The position numbers were made by a program, and so were the translations under genes. From Saprospiraceae bacterium (GTDB taxonomy: Bacteria > Bacteroidota > Bacteroidia > Chitinophagales > Saprospiraceae), in contig JAIPBL010000026.1 of NCBI GenBank assembly GCA_021739645.1, positions 1-64,000 on the forward strand: 64,000 nt of DNA. The letters run 5' to 3'. Under the pieces are notes generated by a model that saw only the letters and a program-made list of their open reading frames with translations, was not told the origin of the DNA and did not search any database. Below are positions 55,236 through 64,000 of the stretch, in pieces (the first letter of the stretch is position 1; the number at the start of each line of letters is the position of its first letter).

Positions 55236-55514
55236 ATGGCTGAGGTTAAAATCGCTTGCCCGAAATGCGAATGGGAGCCAACTCCCGCCGATATGTGGTC
55301 GTGTGCCTGTGGGCACACCTGGCATACTTTTGAAACGGCAGGCCGCTGTCCGGCTTGCAGCAAGCAGTGGGAGGAAACGTGTTGCCATGAGCCTGCGGTA
55401 GGTGGCTGCGGACAATGGTCGCCGCATTTGGAGTGGTATCGCAACTTGGACAGTTGGTTGCTGGAAGAAATCCGAAAAATCAGGATTAGGGTGGTTGAAC
55501 GGGTCGGTTCATGA
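55236..55514 (+). CDS. zinc-ribbon protein of unknown function
   Basis: The 92-residue protein has several cysteine pairs (IACPKCEWEP, WSCACGHTWH, GRCPACSKQWEETCC) that should bind zinc. Nothing else is recognised. It follows rpsU and ends before a strong hairpin, which supports a real gene. Confidence 0.7.
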   Translation: MAEVKIACPKCEWEPTPADMWSCACGHTWHTFETAGRCPACSKQWEETCCHEPAVGGCGQWSPHLEWYRNLDSWLLEEIRKIRIRVVERVGS

Positions 55515-55532
55515 GTGAGCATTTTTTCAATA

Positions 55533-55567
55533 AAAATGGCTTCCTGCATGATGCAGGAAGCCATTTT
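55533..55567. terminator. rho-independent terminator
   Basis: AAAATGGCTTCCTGCAT and ATGCAGGAAGCCATTTT form a perfect 17 bp stem with A/T ends, between the convergent zinc-ribbon and outer-membrane protein genes. Confidence 0.88.
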
Positions 55568-55599
55568 CATTTACAGCCAATCTCAAGAAACTTGCTAGT

Positions 55600-56256
55600 T
55601 TAACTACCTAAACGCTTGAGGCCACCAAAGTAGAATTGGACACCGATCCCAATATCAAACTGGTTCGTGATGGCCTTGGTCGTTGTTTTTATGCCAGCAT
55701 CTTCGGTGTCGAATTTGCTTCGGGCAAAATTGTATTTGAAAATAGCCTCCAGTCCGATGCCATTGCTCGAATAGATGGTGAATCCCGGCCCAACCCCTAT
55801 GGCAAAGATGTTGGTGTTGATTTTCTTGGTATTCGTTCCTATCAATGTCTCGTCAGAAGAATTGCCAAAACCAAAATTGGTGACAAGAAAAACGGCCATA
55901 TCATTGTCAATCGGTACGTAGTAGCGGACAAAAGGGCCAAAAAGCAAGTCACTGTCGTCCGTGCGGTCTTCGTTTGGCTGTTTCACCGAACTCAGCGTGT
56001 AATCCATTCCGATGCCCAGCGCAAAGTTGTCGGCTAAAAAATAGCCGATATTCGGTGCAATGCTAAACTGTGTAGAGGAAGGGCCTTCACCCTTGGTCTC
56101 CTGATCGTTGATGCTCACGTTGCGCTCCGTTTGAGCCCTTGAGAACCCGACGTTGGCGCCAACAAGAAAGTTTCCCTTATTCAGCGTCTGCCCTGGAGAT
56201 ACCTGCCAAAAAAGCAAAACACAAAGGGATGCGATGAAAAATTTATTCGTTCTCAT
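55600..56256 (-). CDS. outer-membrane beta-barrel (porin-like) protein
   Basis: The 218-residue protein has a signal peptide (MRTNKFFIASLCVLLFWQVSPGQ) and alternating strands (FLVGANVGFSRAQ, IAPNIGYFLADNFALGIGMDY split, FDIGIGVQFYFGGL at the end) typical of the OmpW/OprF-like barrel family of Bacteroidota. A single gene. Confidence 0.85.
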   Translation of the reverse strand: MRTNKFFIASLCVLLFWQVSPGQTLNKGNFLVGANVGFSRAQTERNVSINDQETKGEGPSSTQFSIAPNIGYFLADNFALGIGMDYTLSSVKQPNEDRTDDSDLLFGPFVRYYVPIDNDMAVFLVTNFGFGNSSDETLIGTNTKKINTNIFAIGVGPGFTIYSSNGIGLEAIFKYNFARSKFDTEDAGIKTTTKAITNQFDIGIGVQFYFGGLKRLGS

Positions 56257-56593
56257 GGCAAATGTTTTTTGTGAAAAAAATGCTCAAAATTTGACCAACC
56301 TCTTTTGGCTGATGCATACTCTGATTGACTGCAATAACACTCATCTCCCAAAAAAGCGCAATGATTTTACCCCAACCTTATAGGTGATATTTTTATGTGA
56401 TTCAGCCACTATTTACCTGCCCATTTTCGCCAATTGCTGAATTTGCAGCTACATCCTGGGAAGTCAGGCAGTCAGGCTATTCCAGGGATACCCGTATTTT
56501 AATCACTTTTTAATCGGTCTGCGAGAACATTACAAAAATGAGACTCGTTATCGTTACTGGTTATTATAAATATTTTCAAAAATTAGAACCACC

Positions 56594-56743
56594 ATGAAAA
56601 ACGTCCCAATTCCAGTTAAATTCGTCAAATGTGTGTCTTCCCAAGTGCTTATCTGCATGGTTTCTGATGGTACAACAAAAGAAATCTCAGCAAATGATTT
56701 TGTCCGAAAAGTGGAAGAAGGAAAATTCGAGTTGGTTAATTAG
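56594..56743 (+). CDS. 49-residue small protein
   Basis: ATG at 56594 opens a 49-residue frame (MKNVPIPVKFVKCVSSQ, later SDGTTKEISANDFVRKVEEG) that ends at TAG 56741. A TATAAATA stretch lies upstream and a strong terminator begins 18 bp after the stop, so it looks like a complete transcription unit. The fold is probably a small beta-rich domain. No family is recognised. Confidence 0.65.
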   Translation: MKNVPIPVKFVKCVSSQVLICMVSDGTTKEISANDFVRKVEEGKFELVN

Positions 56744-56760
56744 ACCAACAGTTTTCCGAA

Positions 56761-56804
56761 ACAAAAATGGCGGGGTACTCAGTTGAGCATCCCGCCATTT
56801 TTGT
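56761..56804 (+). terminator. rho-independent terminator
   Basis: ACAAAAATGGCGGG and CCCGCCATTTTTGT form a perfect 14 bp stem with a 16-base loop and T-run after the small gene. Confidence 0.9.
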
Positions 56805-56968
56805 TTCGGAAATAATGGAAACATAGACCTCAAAATCTTGCCTTTTATTCAGGTCTGGTATTTATTGACAAAAATAACCCGTTTCGCTGTCAAAAATCAC
56901 CGCAGGCCTTGCCCAGTCATCCCACCTTGTGCCCTCATTTCAATGCATTTATTTAAAACATAGCAACA

Positions 56969-59248
56969 ATGTCCGATATAAAGAAAGAAGGCTTGCGAAA
57001 AGCAGCACTGCACTACCATGAATTTCCCCGTCGGGGAAAAATCGAGGTAGTCCCTACCAAGCCCACGGTCACAGCGGATGACCTCTCGCTCGCATACACG
57101 CCCGGCGTTGCAGAGCCTTGTCTCGAAATCCAAAAGGACCCCGCCATGGCCCGGCGCTACACCGCCAAAGGCAACCTCGTGGCAGTGGTGAGCAACGGCA
57201 CCGCCGTCCTCGGCTTGGGCAATATCGGTGCACTGGCTGGCAAACCCGTCATGGAAGGCAAGGGCGTTTTGTTCAAGCGTTTTGCGGATGTGGACGTGTT
57301 CGACATCGAGGTGGACTCGGAAGACCCCGATGAGGTCATCCGCACGGTCAAAAGCATTGCCCCGACTTTTGGCGGCATCAACCTAGAAGACATCAAGGCA
57401 CCCGAGTGTTTTTACATCGAAGAAACGCTGAAACGGGAGCTGGACATTCCCGTTTTTCACGACGACCAACACGGCACGGCCATCATTTCTGGGGCAGCGC
57501 TGCTCAACGCCATTGAGCTGACGGGCAAGGACATCACCAAGGTGAAACTGGTGGTGAGTGGGGCAGGGGCGGCAGGTATTGCTTGCGCAAATTTTTATGT
57601 CACCCTCGGCGTCCAGCTCGAAAATATCCTGATGGTGGACACCAAAGGCGTGCTTTGGGAAGGTCGTGGTGACGAGTCCAAGAACAAATACAAGGCGAAG
57701 TTTTTCAGAAAAACAAAAGCCCGAGACCTGACGGACGCCATGCGTGGCGCTGATGTTTTCGCTGGTGTTTCCGCCAAGGACATCCTGACGCAGGACATGG
57801 TTCGCTCGATGGCAGATGCACCCATCATCTTCGCAATGGCCAACCCTGACCCTGAAATTTCTTATCCGGCTGCGAAAGAAGCCCGCCCAGATGCCATCAT
57901 CGCCACCGGGCGAAGCGACTACCCCAACCAGGTGAACAACGTGCTCGGCTTTCCCTTCATCTTCCGGGGAGCATTGGACGTGGAGGCGACTTCCATCAAC
58001 GAAGAAATGAAGCTGGCTGCGGCGCACTCACTGGCCAATTTGGCAAAAGAAGAAGTGCCCGACTCTGTCAAACGGGCTTACGACCACATGAACCTCAGCT
58101 ACGGGCCAGAATACATCATCCCCAAGCCCTTTGACCACCGGGTGCTTGTTTCGACCTCCTCGGCGGTGGCCGAGGCAGCCATGCGCACGGGCGTAGCCCG
58201 CCATCATGTGGACATCGAGGCTTACAAAGAGACCCTGCGGCAGAAAGTGGACTGGTCGAGGGAGTTCATGCGCAACATCTACGTGATGGCGAAAAAAGAG
58301 CCGAAGCGCATCGTTTTTCCCGAAGGCGACCACCCAAAAATCATTTGGGCCGCCAGCGAAATCGTAGAAGAGGGCTATGCCAAGCCCATCCTTTTGGCAA
58401 AAAACAAGCACGAACTTTTACAGCATTTCGAAGAAATGCACCACAGCTCGGAGGGTATCGAAATCATTGAGCCGAAGAACTGGCCACACCGCGAAGAATA
58501 CGTGAAAGAATACTTTCGCCTCCGGCAACGGAAGGGCGTTACGCAGAGTCAGGCGGATTTTGATATTCGCAATTATTTCTACTTCGGCACCATGATGGTG
58601 CAACAGGGACATGCCGATGGCATGGTGGGTGGCATAAGTGTCAACTATCCCGATGTGCTTCGCCCAGCCATAAAGATTATTGGGCCGAAGCGGCCTGCGA
58701 AGTTGGTAGCAGGCCTGTTCCTCTTGCGCCATGAGCGCAAAACTTATGTCTTTGCCGATGCCGCCGTCAACATCAATCCCACTGCTGCGCAATTGACAGA
58801 AATCACCCTCATGGCCGTAGAAGAGATGGAGCGGATGCGGATAGAGCCCAGAATTGCCATGCTTTCGTTCTCGAACTTTGGCTCGGTGCGTTCGCCCGAA
58901 ACGGACAAGATGCGGGAGGCCGTGGAGATGGTACGCAAGGTGCGCCCCGACCTGATGATGGACGGCCCTGTGCAGCCTGACGTGGCTTTTAACCCAGATT
59001 TCCTGGAGGAGCATTACCCCTTCGCTGACCTGCGCCGCCGCCAGCCGAACTTGTTGATTTTTCCAAATTTGGATGCCGCCAATATCAGCCTTCGGTTGGT
59101 GCGGCACATGAGCAGTGCAAATTCCATTGGGCCTTTGATTGTTGGTTTGGCGAAACCCATTCACCTGTTGCCGAAAGGCTCTGAGGTGGACAATATCGTG
59201 AACATGGCAGCTATTGCTTCGGTGGATGCACAGGGATTTATGAAATGA
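56969..59248 (+). CDS. maeB: NADP-dependent malic enzyme / phosphate acetyltransferase-like fusion
   Basis: The 759-residue protein has a malic enzyme half (about 1-425; [47 protein letters not shown]) and a C-terminal phosphotransacetylase-like half (about 430-755; [35 protein letters not shown] split). MaeB turns malate into pyruvate and CO2 with NADP; the PTA-like half is usually regulatory, sensing acetyl-CoA. The 166 bp upstream hold its promoter. Confidence 0.95.
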   Translation: MSDIKKEGLRKAALHYHEFPRRGKIEVVPTKPTVTADDLSLAYTPGVAEPCLEIQKDPAMARRYTAKGNLVAVVSNGTAVLGLGNIGALAGKPVMEGKGVLFKRFADVDVFDIEVDSEDPDEVIRTVKSIAPTFGGINLEDIKAPECFYIEETLKRELDIPVFHDDQHGTAIISGAALLNAIELTGKDITKVKLVVSGAGAAGIACANFYVTLGVQLENILMVDTKGVLWEGRGDESKNKYKAKFFRKTKARDLTDAMRGADVFAGVSAKDILTQDMVRSMADAPIIFAMANPDPEISYPAAKEARPDAIIATGRSDYPNQVNNVLGFPFIFRGALDVEATSINEEMKLAAAHSLANLAKEEVPDSVKRAYDHMNLSYGPEYIIPKPFDHRVLVSTSSAVAEAAMRTGVARHHVDIEAYKETLRQKVDWSREFMRNIYVMAKKEPKRIVFPEGDHPKIIWAASEIVEEGYAKPILLAKNKHELLQHFEEMHHSSEGIEIIEPKNWPHREEYVKEYFRLRQRKGVTQSQADFDIRNYFYFGTMMVQQGHADGMVGGISVNYPDVLRPAIKIIGPKRPAKLVAGLFLLRHERKTYVFADAAVNINPTAAQLTEITLMAVEEMERMRIEPRIAMLSFSNFGSVRSPETDKMREAVEMVRKVRPDLMMDGPVQPDVAFNPDFLEEHYPFADLRRRQPNLLIFPNLDAANISLRLVRHMSSANSIGPLIVGLAKPIHLLPKGSEVDNIVNMAAIASVDAQGFMK

Positions 59249-59260
59249 AAGGGCTATTGG

Positions 59261-59332
59261 GTATTTACGATTTACGAGTGACTGCATAATCGTAAATCGT
59301 CATTCGTAAATCGTCATTCGTAAATCGTAAAT
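59261..59332. repeat. iterated-word inverted repeat
   Basis: GTATTTACGATTTACGA (59261-59277) is mirrored by TCGTAAATCGTAAATAC at the right end. The unit TCATTCGTAAATCG is repeated in between. It lies between the convergent maeB and DUF1080 genes. Confidence 0.75.
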
Positions 59333-59376
59333 ACTGACACTGGCCCGACTAGTTTGGGATTCGCTTAACGGCGTTA

Positions 59377-60042
59377 TTAATTCGCCAAATCTTTAATCCG
59401 AATATTGCGAAAACGCACCACATCGCCGTGCCCCAAAAAGCCGATATGCCCTCGGGTGCTTTTAAGGCCGGGGTGTTCCTTTCCGTCCATCGTGCCGTTT
59501 TTGCTGGCTTCCAAAAAATCGCCGTCCACGATGGTTATTCCGTTCAGGATGACCTTAATTTTTGAGCCTTGCACGATGACTTCTTCTCTGTTCCATTCAC
59601 CCACTGGTTTTAAATAATCCCGTTTGGCGGGAATAATGCCATACACGGAGCCGTGATATTGGTAAGCATGGAGGTCAGCGTATTTGTCGGCGGTATTGTC
59701 CAGGATTTGGATTTCCTTGCCCACGTAAGCCGCATCGCCCTCCAAAGGTGCATGGATGCCAAGGCCGTTGTTAGCGCCCGGCATCAGTTGGAATTCAAAG
59801 CGGAAATTGAAATTGCTGTACTCTCCTTCGGTGAATAAGTTGCCGCCACTGCCGCCGCCTTTTGGGTCCACCACTATCATTCCATTTTCTGCCCGATAGG
59901 ATTGTTTGTTGCCGACCCAGCCGTCGAGGTTTTTGCCGTTGAAAAGGGTAGTGAAGCCCTTGTCGGTGAGTTGTTTTTGTCCTCCACAACTGAGGAGGAA
60001 CAGGCTGGCAATTATTGCGCAGCAGAAGGTTGGATTTTTCAT
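59377..60042 (-). CDS. DUF1080 lipoprotein
   Basis: The 221-residue protein has a lipoprotein signal (IIASLFLLSC) and is one DUF1080 domain: FTTLFNGKNLDGWVGNK, GANNGLGIHAPLEGDAAY, EIQILDN and HIGFLGHGDVVRFRNIRIK. DUF1080 enzymes act on 3-keto sugars in the periplasm. Paralogue of the gene at 43488. Confidence 0.92.
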   Translation of the reverse strand: MKNPTFCCAIIASLFLLSCGGQKQLTDKGFTTLFNGKNLDGWVGNKQSYRAENGMIVVDPKGGGSGGNLFTEGEYSNFNFRFEFQLMPGANNGLGIHAPLEGDAAYVGKEIQILDNTADKYADLHAYQYHGSVYGIIPAKRDYLKPVGEWNREEVIVQGSKIKVILNGITIVDGDFLEASKNGTMDGKEHPGLKSTRGHIGFLGHGDVVRFRNIRIKDLAN

Positions 60043-60249
60043 TGTTCAATTTTTATGGGCAAAGAAACACCACGCTTAACTAAATTGCACCTCATTCTTC
60101 ATGTCATTTCAGGGTCATCGAACTCACCGGTTATGGCCAAGAATTTGCACTTAACACCAACCAATGATTAGAAATGCATGTCTCTTTAAATTAAGGAGCG
60201 TTTCTTTACTAAATTTGTACAAATCAAAAGTAGTTTAAATTTTTGTACC

Positions 60250-61287
60250 ATGAAAAAAACAACTGTTCTGTTTTTGTTATTTTCAACCTTTTTAGGGTGT
60301 ATTAAGGACGATATTAAAACAACTATAAGCAATGGTAGCCCAAGCAAAATTGATGGCTTGGAGCTAACTTACTTGAGTACAAATCTCCAGGGGAATTTCA
60401 TCAACATTTATTTCATCAATGAATCTACAGGCTATATCGCTGGATACGACGGTGCTTTATATAAAACCGTAGATAGAGGTATGTCTTGGACTGAATTAAG
60501 TTCCAATACCACTTTACCACTTTATGATTTCTATTTTCTTAACGAGCAGGAAGGGTTTGTAGTTGGAGGGGATAGCGGGTGCAATATAGGTGGTTGTGTT
60601 CCTGAAGGTGCAATTATATTGCATACATTGGATGCAGGGCAAACATGGAACAAAATTGATGTTTCTACTGCTGAACCAATTGAATTGAACTCAATTTACT
60701 TCGTTAACGACATGGTTGGCTATGCGGTAGGCCGAAATTCTGTCCTTTCAACAATAGATGGCGGTCTAACTTGGCTTGAAACAGTAGTAAACGACCTAGA
60801 AGGGGAAATGTGGGACATAGAATTCATCAATGAAGAGCAAGGTCTTATCGCTTGCACAGCGGGCAATATCCTTAAAACAATCGATGGGGGAGAAAATTGG
60901 GAAATATCCAGTCCCTTTCCACAAGTTGGCGCTTACACTTTGTCCTTAGTAAATAAAGACTTGGTTTTTACAGCTGGTTATACTCAAATTGGGAAATCAT
61001 CTAATTTTGGCGATTCATGGTCTAACCTTCCAAATGCTCCTTTAGATATCTTTACTTTGAAATTTAAATCAGAAAATGTCGGCTATGCATTAGGTAGGGG
61101 CGAATACTCAGGAGGTGACCTAGGCCGGAGTTTAGGTGCTATTTATTTTACAAAAAATGGAGGAAATACGTGGGAGGGCAACTCCAAAATCAATGAAGTA
61201 GGGCCCATTAGGTCAGCAAGTTTTCCATCAGAAAATTTGGGGTTCGCTATCTCAGGCAATATGATTGTGAAGATATTTAAACCATAA
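60250..61287 (+). CDS. YCF48/BNR-like beta-propeller lipoprotein
   Basis: The 345-residue protein has a lipoprotein signal (LFSTFLGC) and repeated BNR/YCF48-like blades (YKTVDRGMSWTEL, LHTLDAGQTWNKI, LSTIDGGLTWLET, LKTIDGGENWEIS, YFTKNGGNTWEGN). It is probably on the surface or in the periplasm. It is more AT-rich than maeB. Function unknown. Confidence 0.88.
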   Translation: MKKTTVLFLLFSTFLGCIKDDIKTTISNGSPSKIDGLELTYLSTNLQGNFINIYFINESTGYIAGYDGALYKTVDRGMSWTELSSNTTLPLYDFYFLNEQEGFVVGGDSGCNIGGCVPEGAIILHTLDAGQTWNKIDVSTAEPIELNSIYFVNDMVGYAVGRNSVLSTIDGGLTWLETVVNDLEGEMWDIEFINEEQGLIACTAGNILKTIDGGENWEISSPFPQVGAYTLSLVNKDLVFTAGYTQIGKSSNFGDSWSNLPNAPLDIFTLKFKSENVGYALGRGEYSGGDLGRSLGAIYFTKNGGNTWEGNSKINEVGPIRSASFPSENLGFAISGNMIVKIFKP

Positions 61288-61289
61288 AA

Positions 61290-61475
61290 CTACTTTACAG
61301 CTAGGGCATTCTGCCAACCTATCTTTTGTCCTACCTTTTCGAGCAAATAGTGCAAAGCCGTCGTCTTGCCCACTCGCCTCATGCCGGTGATGACGGTGGC
61401 TTGCGGCTTTGACAAATGCGCCTCAAGTACTGCAAATGATTTTCTTTTGTACATATAATCGGGATATTTGTACAA
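61290..61475 (-). pseudogene. N-terminal fragment of AAA+ ATPase (DUF4143-type)
   Basis: The 61 residues include YKRKSFAVLEAHLSKPQ and the Walker A segment VITGMRRVGKTTALHYLL. Full proteins of this type have about 380 residues. Here the frame stops soon after the P-loop, so it is a broken gene. Confidence 0.7.
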
Positions 61476-61541
61476 AATTAAGACAAATTATCCGGCGCAA
61501 TGTCGCTTATTTTTACAAAAAAGGCATTTGCCCGGGCATTT

Positions 61542-61790
61542 TTACCGCACCACCTTCACTACCAAAGCCACTTTCCCCACCATGCCCTTCCGCAGTTTTT
61601 CTGGAATCAAAACCTCGATGCCCTTGCCCGCAGACTCCTATCTCAGCGGCTCGTTGCCGCCTAGCAACCGCACCGTTTTGATATTTTTCGTTGAAAAAGT
61701 ACAGACCCAAACTTTGCTGGGAAGCGCCGATTCATCGGTATCGGGCAGGTAGAGCAAGTACTGGCGGCTGCCGTCTTTTACCGCAGTAGG
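61542..61790 (-). pseudogene. C-terminal remnant of a glycosidase, perhaps alpha-L-fucosidase
   Basis: The minus strand reads AVKDGSRQYLLYLPDTD, NIKTVRLLGGNEPLR, a TAG where Trp is expected, then GIEVLIPEKLRKGMVGK and VALVVKVVR before the stop. The pattern fits the C-terminal domain of GH29-type fucosidases. A related end (GKAAWVVEVMRG) is at the right window edge. The family call is tentative; that it is a broken gene is clear. Confidence 0.55.
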
Positions 61791-61821
61791 TTAGTTTTTC
61801 ATTTTTTCTAATTTTTTTGCT

Positions 61822-61917
61822 GACCGGAAACTGAGGAAAGGCACCTCAAAAACTTATTTGAAACAAGCCGTGGAGGCCGCCAAAGGTAATTGGAGTTTGG
61901 CAGAATTGAGCAATTAA
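61822..61917 (+). pseudogene. short gene-end remnant
   Basis: The plus-strand reading KLRKGTSKTYLKQAVEAA, then KGNWSLAELSN and TAA, is helix-rich and looks like the end of a real protein, but there is no start. The remaining 280 bp before the FadL gene hold no other gene; they are AT-rich and probably regulatory. Confidence 0.25.
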
Positions 61918-62197
61918 CTACTTTAAAAATGTGGCATCGTGCTATTTAATTCCACCATTAATTCTAGCCTTGATATTTATGCTTTTTATCGACAATAAAT
62001 TCAACCTTATAAGTTATGTTTTATTACCAATTTTTAAAAAAAGCCACGTATAATGTGATAATTGTCACGCTGTAGATAGCAGGATTTATAGTAATTTAGA
62101 GCGTTTTAAAGACATAAGATTTAGAATTAATTATTTCACCAATTCCCAACGGTATATATCCGGTTTCGGGTAGGCCGAAGGGTTAAAAAATGCAATT

Positions 62198-63559
62198 ATG
62201 AAAAACCTGCTAATTTCCATTTTCACCATATTTACAGCAGCACTTTTCGCTCAGACAGGACACGTGCTTCAGGGTGCGGGTGCTGTCAACTTTTCGATGG
62301 GTGGCGCTGGCACTGCGCTGCCGCTTGACGTAAACGGTGCGCTCCAATGGAACCCTGCTTCCATCACTGCTTTCGACAAGAATGAAATTGCATTGAGCGT
62401 TGCTTATTTTACGGCGGCACCAGAGGTTTATGCCAAAGTAACACAGCCAGATGGGCAGGGTGGCACTTTCGATGTAAAGGGCACCACAAAGGACGAAATG
62501 GGCGCATCGCCACTGCCTACTTTGGGCGCTGTTTTCATGAAGCCAGATAGCAAATTTGCCTTTGGCGTATCGGCTTTCGGCATCAGTGGCTTTGGGGTGG
62601 ACTACCCGGCTACGACCGACCTGCCATCACCGGACAACCCAGATTTCAATCCGAACAATGCCAACCCGCTGCTTTTTCCGCAAAATTTTGGCGGCTTTGG
62701 CCACCTCAATTCTGAGTACCAACTGATGCAGGTTGGCCTGACTGGCGCCTATGAAATCATCGATGGCTTGTCCATTGGACTTGCCCCTACTTTTAACTAC
62801 TCTTCGCTGCTGATTGAGCCAGTTCCAATTGCAACGCCTTCTCAAAAGGGCTATCCGATTGGTGAGAAAACTTCCGCATTGGGCATCGGTGCGCAGGCGG
62901 GCATCTTCCTCAAAACCAATCTGGGCTTCAATTTTGGCGTAGCCTACAAAACGGCCCAATACTTCCAAGACTTGGAAATCCCCGGCAAATACGCTGATGG
63001 TTCCGAAGCGCCGAAGACCAATTTTAACCTGGATTACCCAGCCATTCTGACCGTGGGTGCTGCGTTTACGCAGAAGAAATTTGACATCGCAGTAGACTAC
63101 CGCATGCTCAATTATGAAAATACGGACGGGTTTAAACAAACAGGTTGGGTCGTTGGTGAAAACGGCTTCCCTACGGGTGCTGTAGCTGGGTTTGGCTGGA
63201 AAAACGTGAGCGTGGTTGCAGCGGGCGTGCAGTTGAAGATGATTGACAAGCTGCCCATCCGCCTCGGCTACACCTACAGCTCCAACCCAATCACGGAGGA
63301 CAATGTATTCTTCTCCGCTGCTGCGCCAGCTGTTATCGAACATGCCGTTCAAGTCGGGTTGAGTTACATGGTAACCAAAAACTTGGGCATCCATGTCGCC
63401 TACCACCGTGGCATGAGCGCCGAGGTCACTGGTCAAATGATGAACCCACAATTCATCAGCCCGACCGACCCACTTGGTAAAGTTCCGGGCAGTGTGATTA
63501 CGAGCAAAATGCACACCGATGTTGCCCTGATTGGGGTCAATTTCGGCTTCGGGAAATAA
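62198..63559 (+). CDS. OmpP1/FadL family outer-membrane transporter
   Basis: The 453-residue protein has a signal peptide (MKNLLISIFTIFTAALFAQ) and the FadL N-terminal hatch pattern GAGAVNFSMGGAGTALP followed by LQWNPASI. The C-terminal barrel ends in VALIGVNFGFGK. FadL proteins carry fatty acids or other hydrophobic compounds across the outer membrane. It is followed by a terminator. Confidence 0.93.
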   Translation: MKNLLISIFTIFTAALFAQTGHVLQGAGAVNFSMGGAGTALPLDVNGALQWNPASITAFDKNEIALSVAYFTAAPEVYAKVTQPDGQGGTFDVKGTTKDEMGASPLPTLGAVFMKPDSKFAFGVSAFGISGFGVDYPATTDLPSPDNPDFNPNNANPLLFPQNFGGFGHLNSEYQLMQVGLTGAYEIIDGLSIGLAPTFNYSSLLIEPVPIATPSQKGYPIGEKTSALGIGAQAGIFLKTNLGFNFGVAYKTAQYFQDLEIPGKYADGSEAPKTNFNLDYPAILTVGAAFTQKKFDIAVDYRMLNYENTDGFKQTGWVVGENGFPTGAVAGFGWKNVSVVAAGVQLKMIDKLPIRLGYTYSSNPITEDNVFFSAAAPAVIEHAVQVGLSYMVTKNLGIHVAYHRGMSAEVTGQMMNPQFISPTDPLGKVPGSVITSKMHTDVALIGVNFGFGK

Positions 63560-63577
63560 GGTGCTGAAATAAACACA

Positions 63578-63621
63578 AAAAGCGGTGCGAAGGATTTGTT
63601 GCCTTCGTGCCGCTTTTTTTT
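63578..63621 (+). terminator. rho-independent terminator
   Basis: AAAGCGGTGCGAAGG and CCTTCGTGCCGCTTTTTT form a stem with two wobble or mismatch pairs and a T-run of 8, about 19 bp after the FadL stop. Confidence 0.85.
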
Positions 63622-63767
63622 GGATAAAATAACCAGTGAAAAGCAGATGATCGCCGCACCACCAACGCCCACGCCGTTATGCTGCCCATGCTTTTGTTCA
63701 GTTTTAAATAATGACTGGCACTGAGGAGCAAGCGTAGTTCGTCCGAAAAATTTTGATGGTAACACGG

Positions 63768-63892
63768 CAATCCCGGCGCTGCCGAAGCGGACTTCGGCAG
63801 TACGGGAGATGGCCCCCGTTGTGCTTACAAAGTGGACTTTGGCAGTACGAGCGATGCCCTCGTATGCACTGTCGAAGTCCACTTCGACAGCG
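63768..63892. repeat. three degenerate tandem hairpin units
   Basis: Three units of about 45 bp each contain a small palindrome: CTGCCGAAG/CTTCGGCAG, CAAAGTGGACTTTGGCAG and CTGTCGAAG/CTTCGACAG. The segments between also resemble each other (AGTACGGGAGATGGCCCC; AGTACGAGCGATGCCCTC). It is REP-like and intergenic. No gene is seen from 63622 to the partial gene at 63960. Confidence 0.6.
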
Positions 63893-63959
63893 CAGACCTA
63901 TCCAAATTAAGTGATACCATTTTCACCAGCCAACCTATCATATTTGATTTGAGTGGCTC

Positions 63960-64000
63960 CTAACCCCGCATCACCTCCACCACCCAAGCCGCCTTCCCCG
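63960..64000 (-). CDS. partial C-terminus, glycosidase-like protein
   Basis: The last 41 bases encode, on the minus strand, GKAAWVVEVMRG and TAG. The segment resembles the remnant at 61542 (GKVALVVKVVR), so it may be the intact member of that pair. The rest of the gene lies outside the window. Confidence 0.4.
   Translation of the reverse strand, partial: GKAAWVVEVMRG

Noticed and set aside
63433..63882. 149-residue minus-strand frame over the FadL end and repeats
   Set aside because: It runs through the FadL terminator and the hairpin repeats, so a functional protein is very unlikely.

Overview
The window looks like chromosomal DNA of a member of the Bacteroidota, probably of the Saprospiria/Cytophagia kind (lineage is inference). 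The signs are TAnnTTTG-type promoters, starts without a clear Shine-Dalgarno, many short signal-peptide lipoproteins, two DUF1080 proteins, a small RRM protein, a MaeB-type malic enzyme/phosphotransacetylase fusion, a 7TMR-DISM sensor kinase and a remnant that resembles a T9SS sorting domain. No tRNA, rRNA or CRISPR array was seen.

Region 1 (about 120-17,130) is clearly more AT-rich than the rest and is the most striking part. It is an integron-like cassette array. Five complete palindromic sites of 133-138 bp (attC-like A-E) sit directly after the last gene of each unit. The right outer repeat of every site is the reverse complement of the left outer repeat of the next site, as expected if each cassette was once a circle closed at one core site. 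The chain ends at a sixth core (17,022-17,030) beside short repeats and a tyrosine recombinase gene (17,129-18,187), so this core is the likely attI. The recombinase is XerCD/IntI-like but shows no IntI-specific insertion. Cassettes carry from one to four genes, all on the minus strand: AraC regulator/DJ-1/cupin/metallo-hydrolase; an S51-like peptidase; a four-gene glycan unit with an 1128-residue multidomain enzyme; a MarR/DUF2024/thioredoxin unit; a DUF262 putative restriction protein; and a GntR regulator plus serine hydrolase, broken by an IS481-type element. Half attC-like sites lie at 121-179 and 19,645-19,712, the latter next to a methyltransferase that may be a stranded cassette.

Region 2 (18.3-47.5 kb) is GC-richer and looks like ordinary chromosome: MscS channel, DUF819 membrane protein, nucleoside deaminase, AI-2E-type exporter, IMP dehydrogenase, two glycosyltransferases, a MetE-like protein, a convergent response regulator/histidine kinase pair, a run of secreted lipoproteins (one with seven near-identical repeats), a flavin amine oxidase, a DUF1080 protein, an RRM protein, a fatty acid desaturase and tryptophanase.

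Region 3 (47.6-53.3 kb) is an RND efflux permease with toxin-antitoxin modules on both sides. Its 3' end is present three times, once in the gene and twice as remnants, with one toxin-antitoxin module between each pair of copies. This suggests stepwise insertions that each rebuilt the end of the gene.

Region 4 (53.3-64 kb) has a serine hydrolase, ribosomal protein S21, a zinc-ribbon protein, an outer-membrane barrel protein, a 49-residue small gene with its own terminator, the malic enzyme, a second DUF1080 protein, a YCF48-like propeller lipoprotein, gene remnants and an OmpP1/FadL transporter. Four intergenic spots carry inverted blocks of iterated 7-8 bp words, each with a different word.
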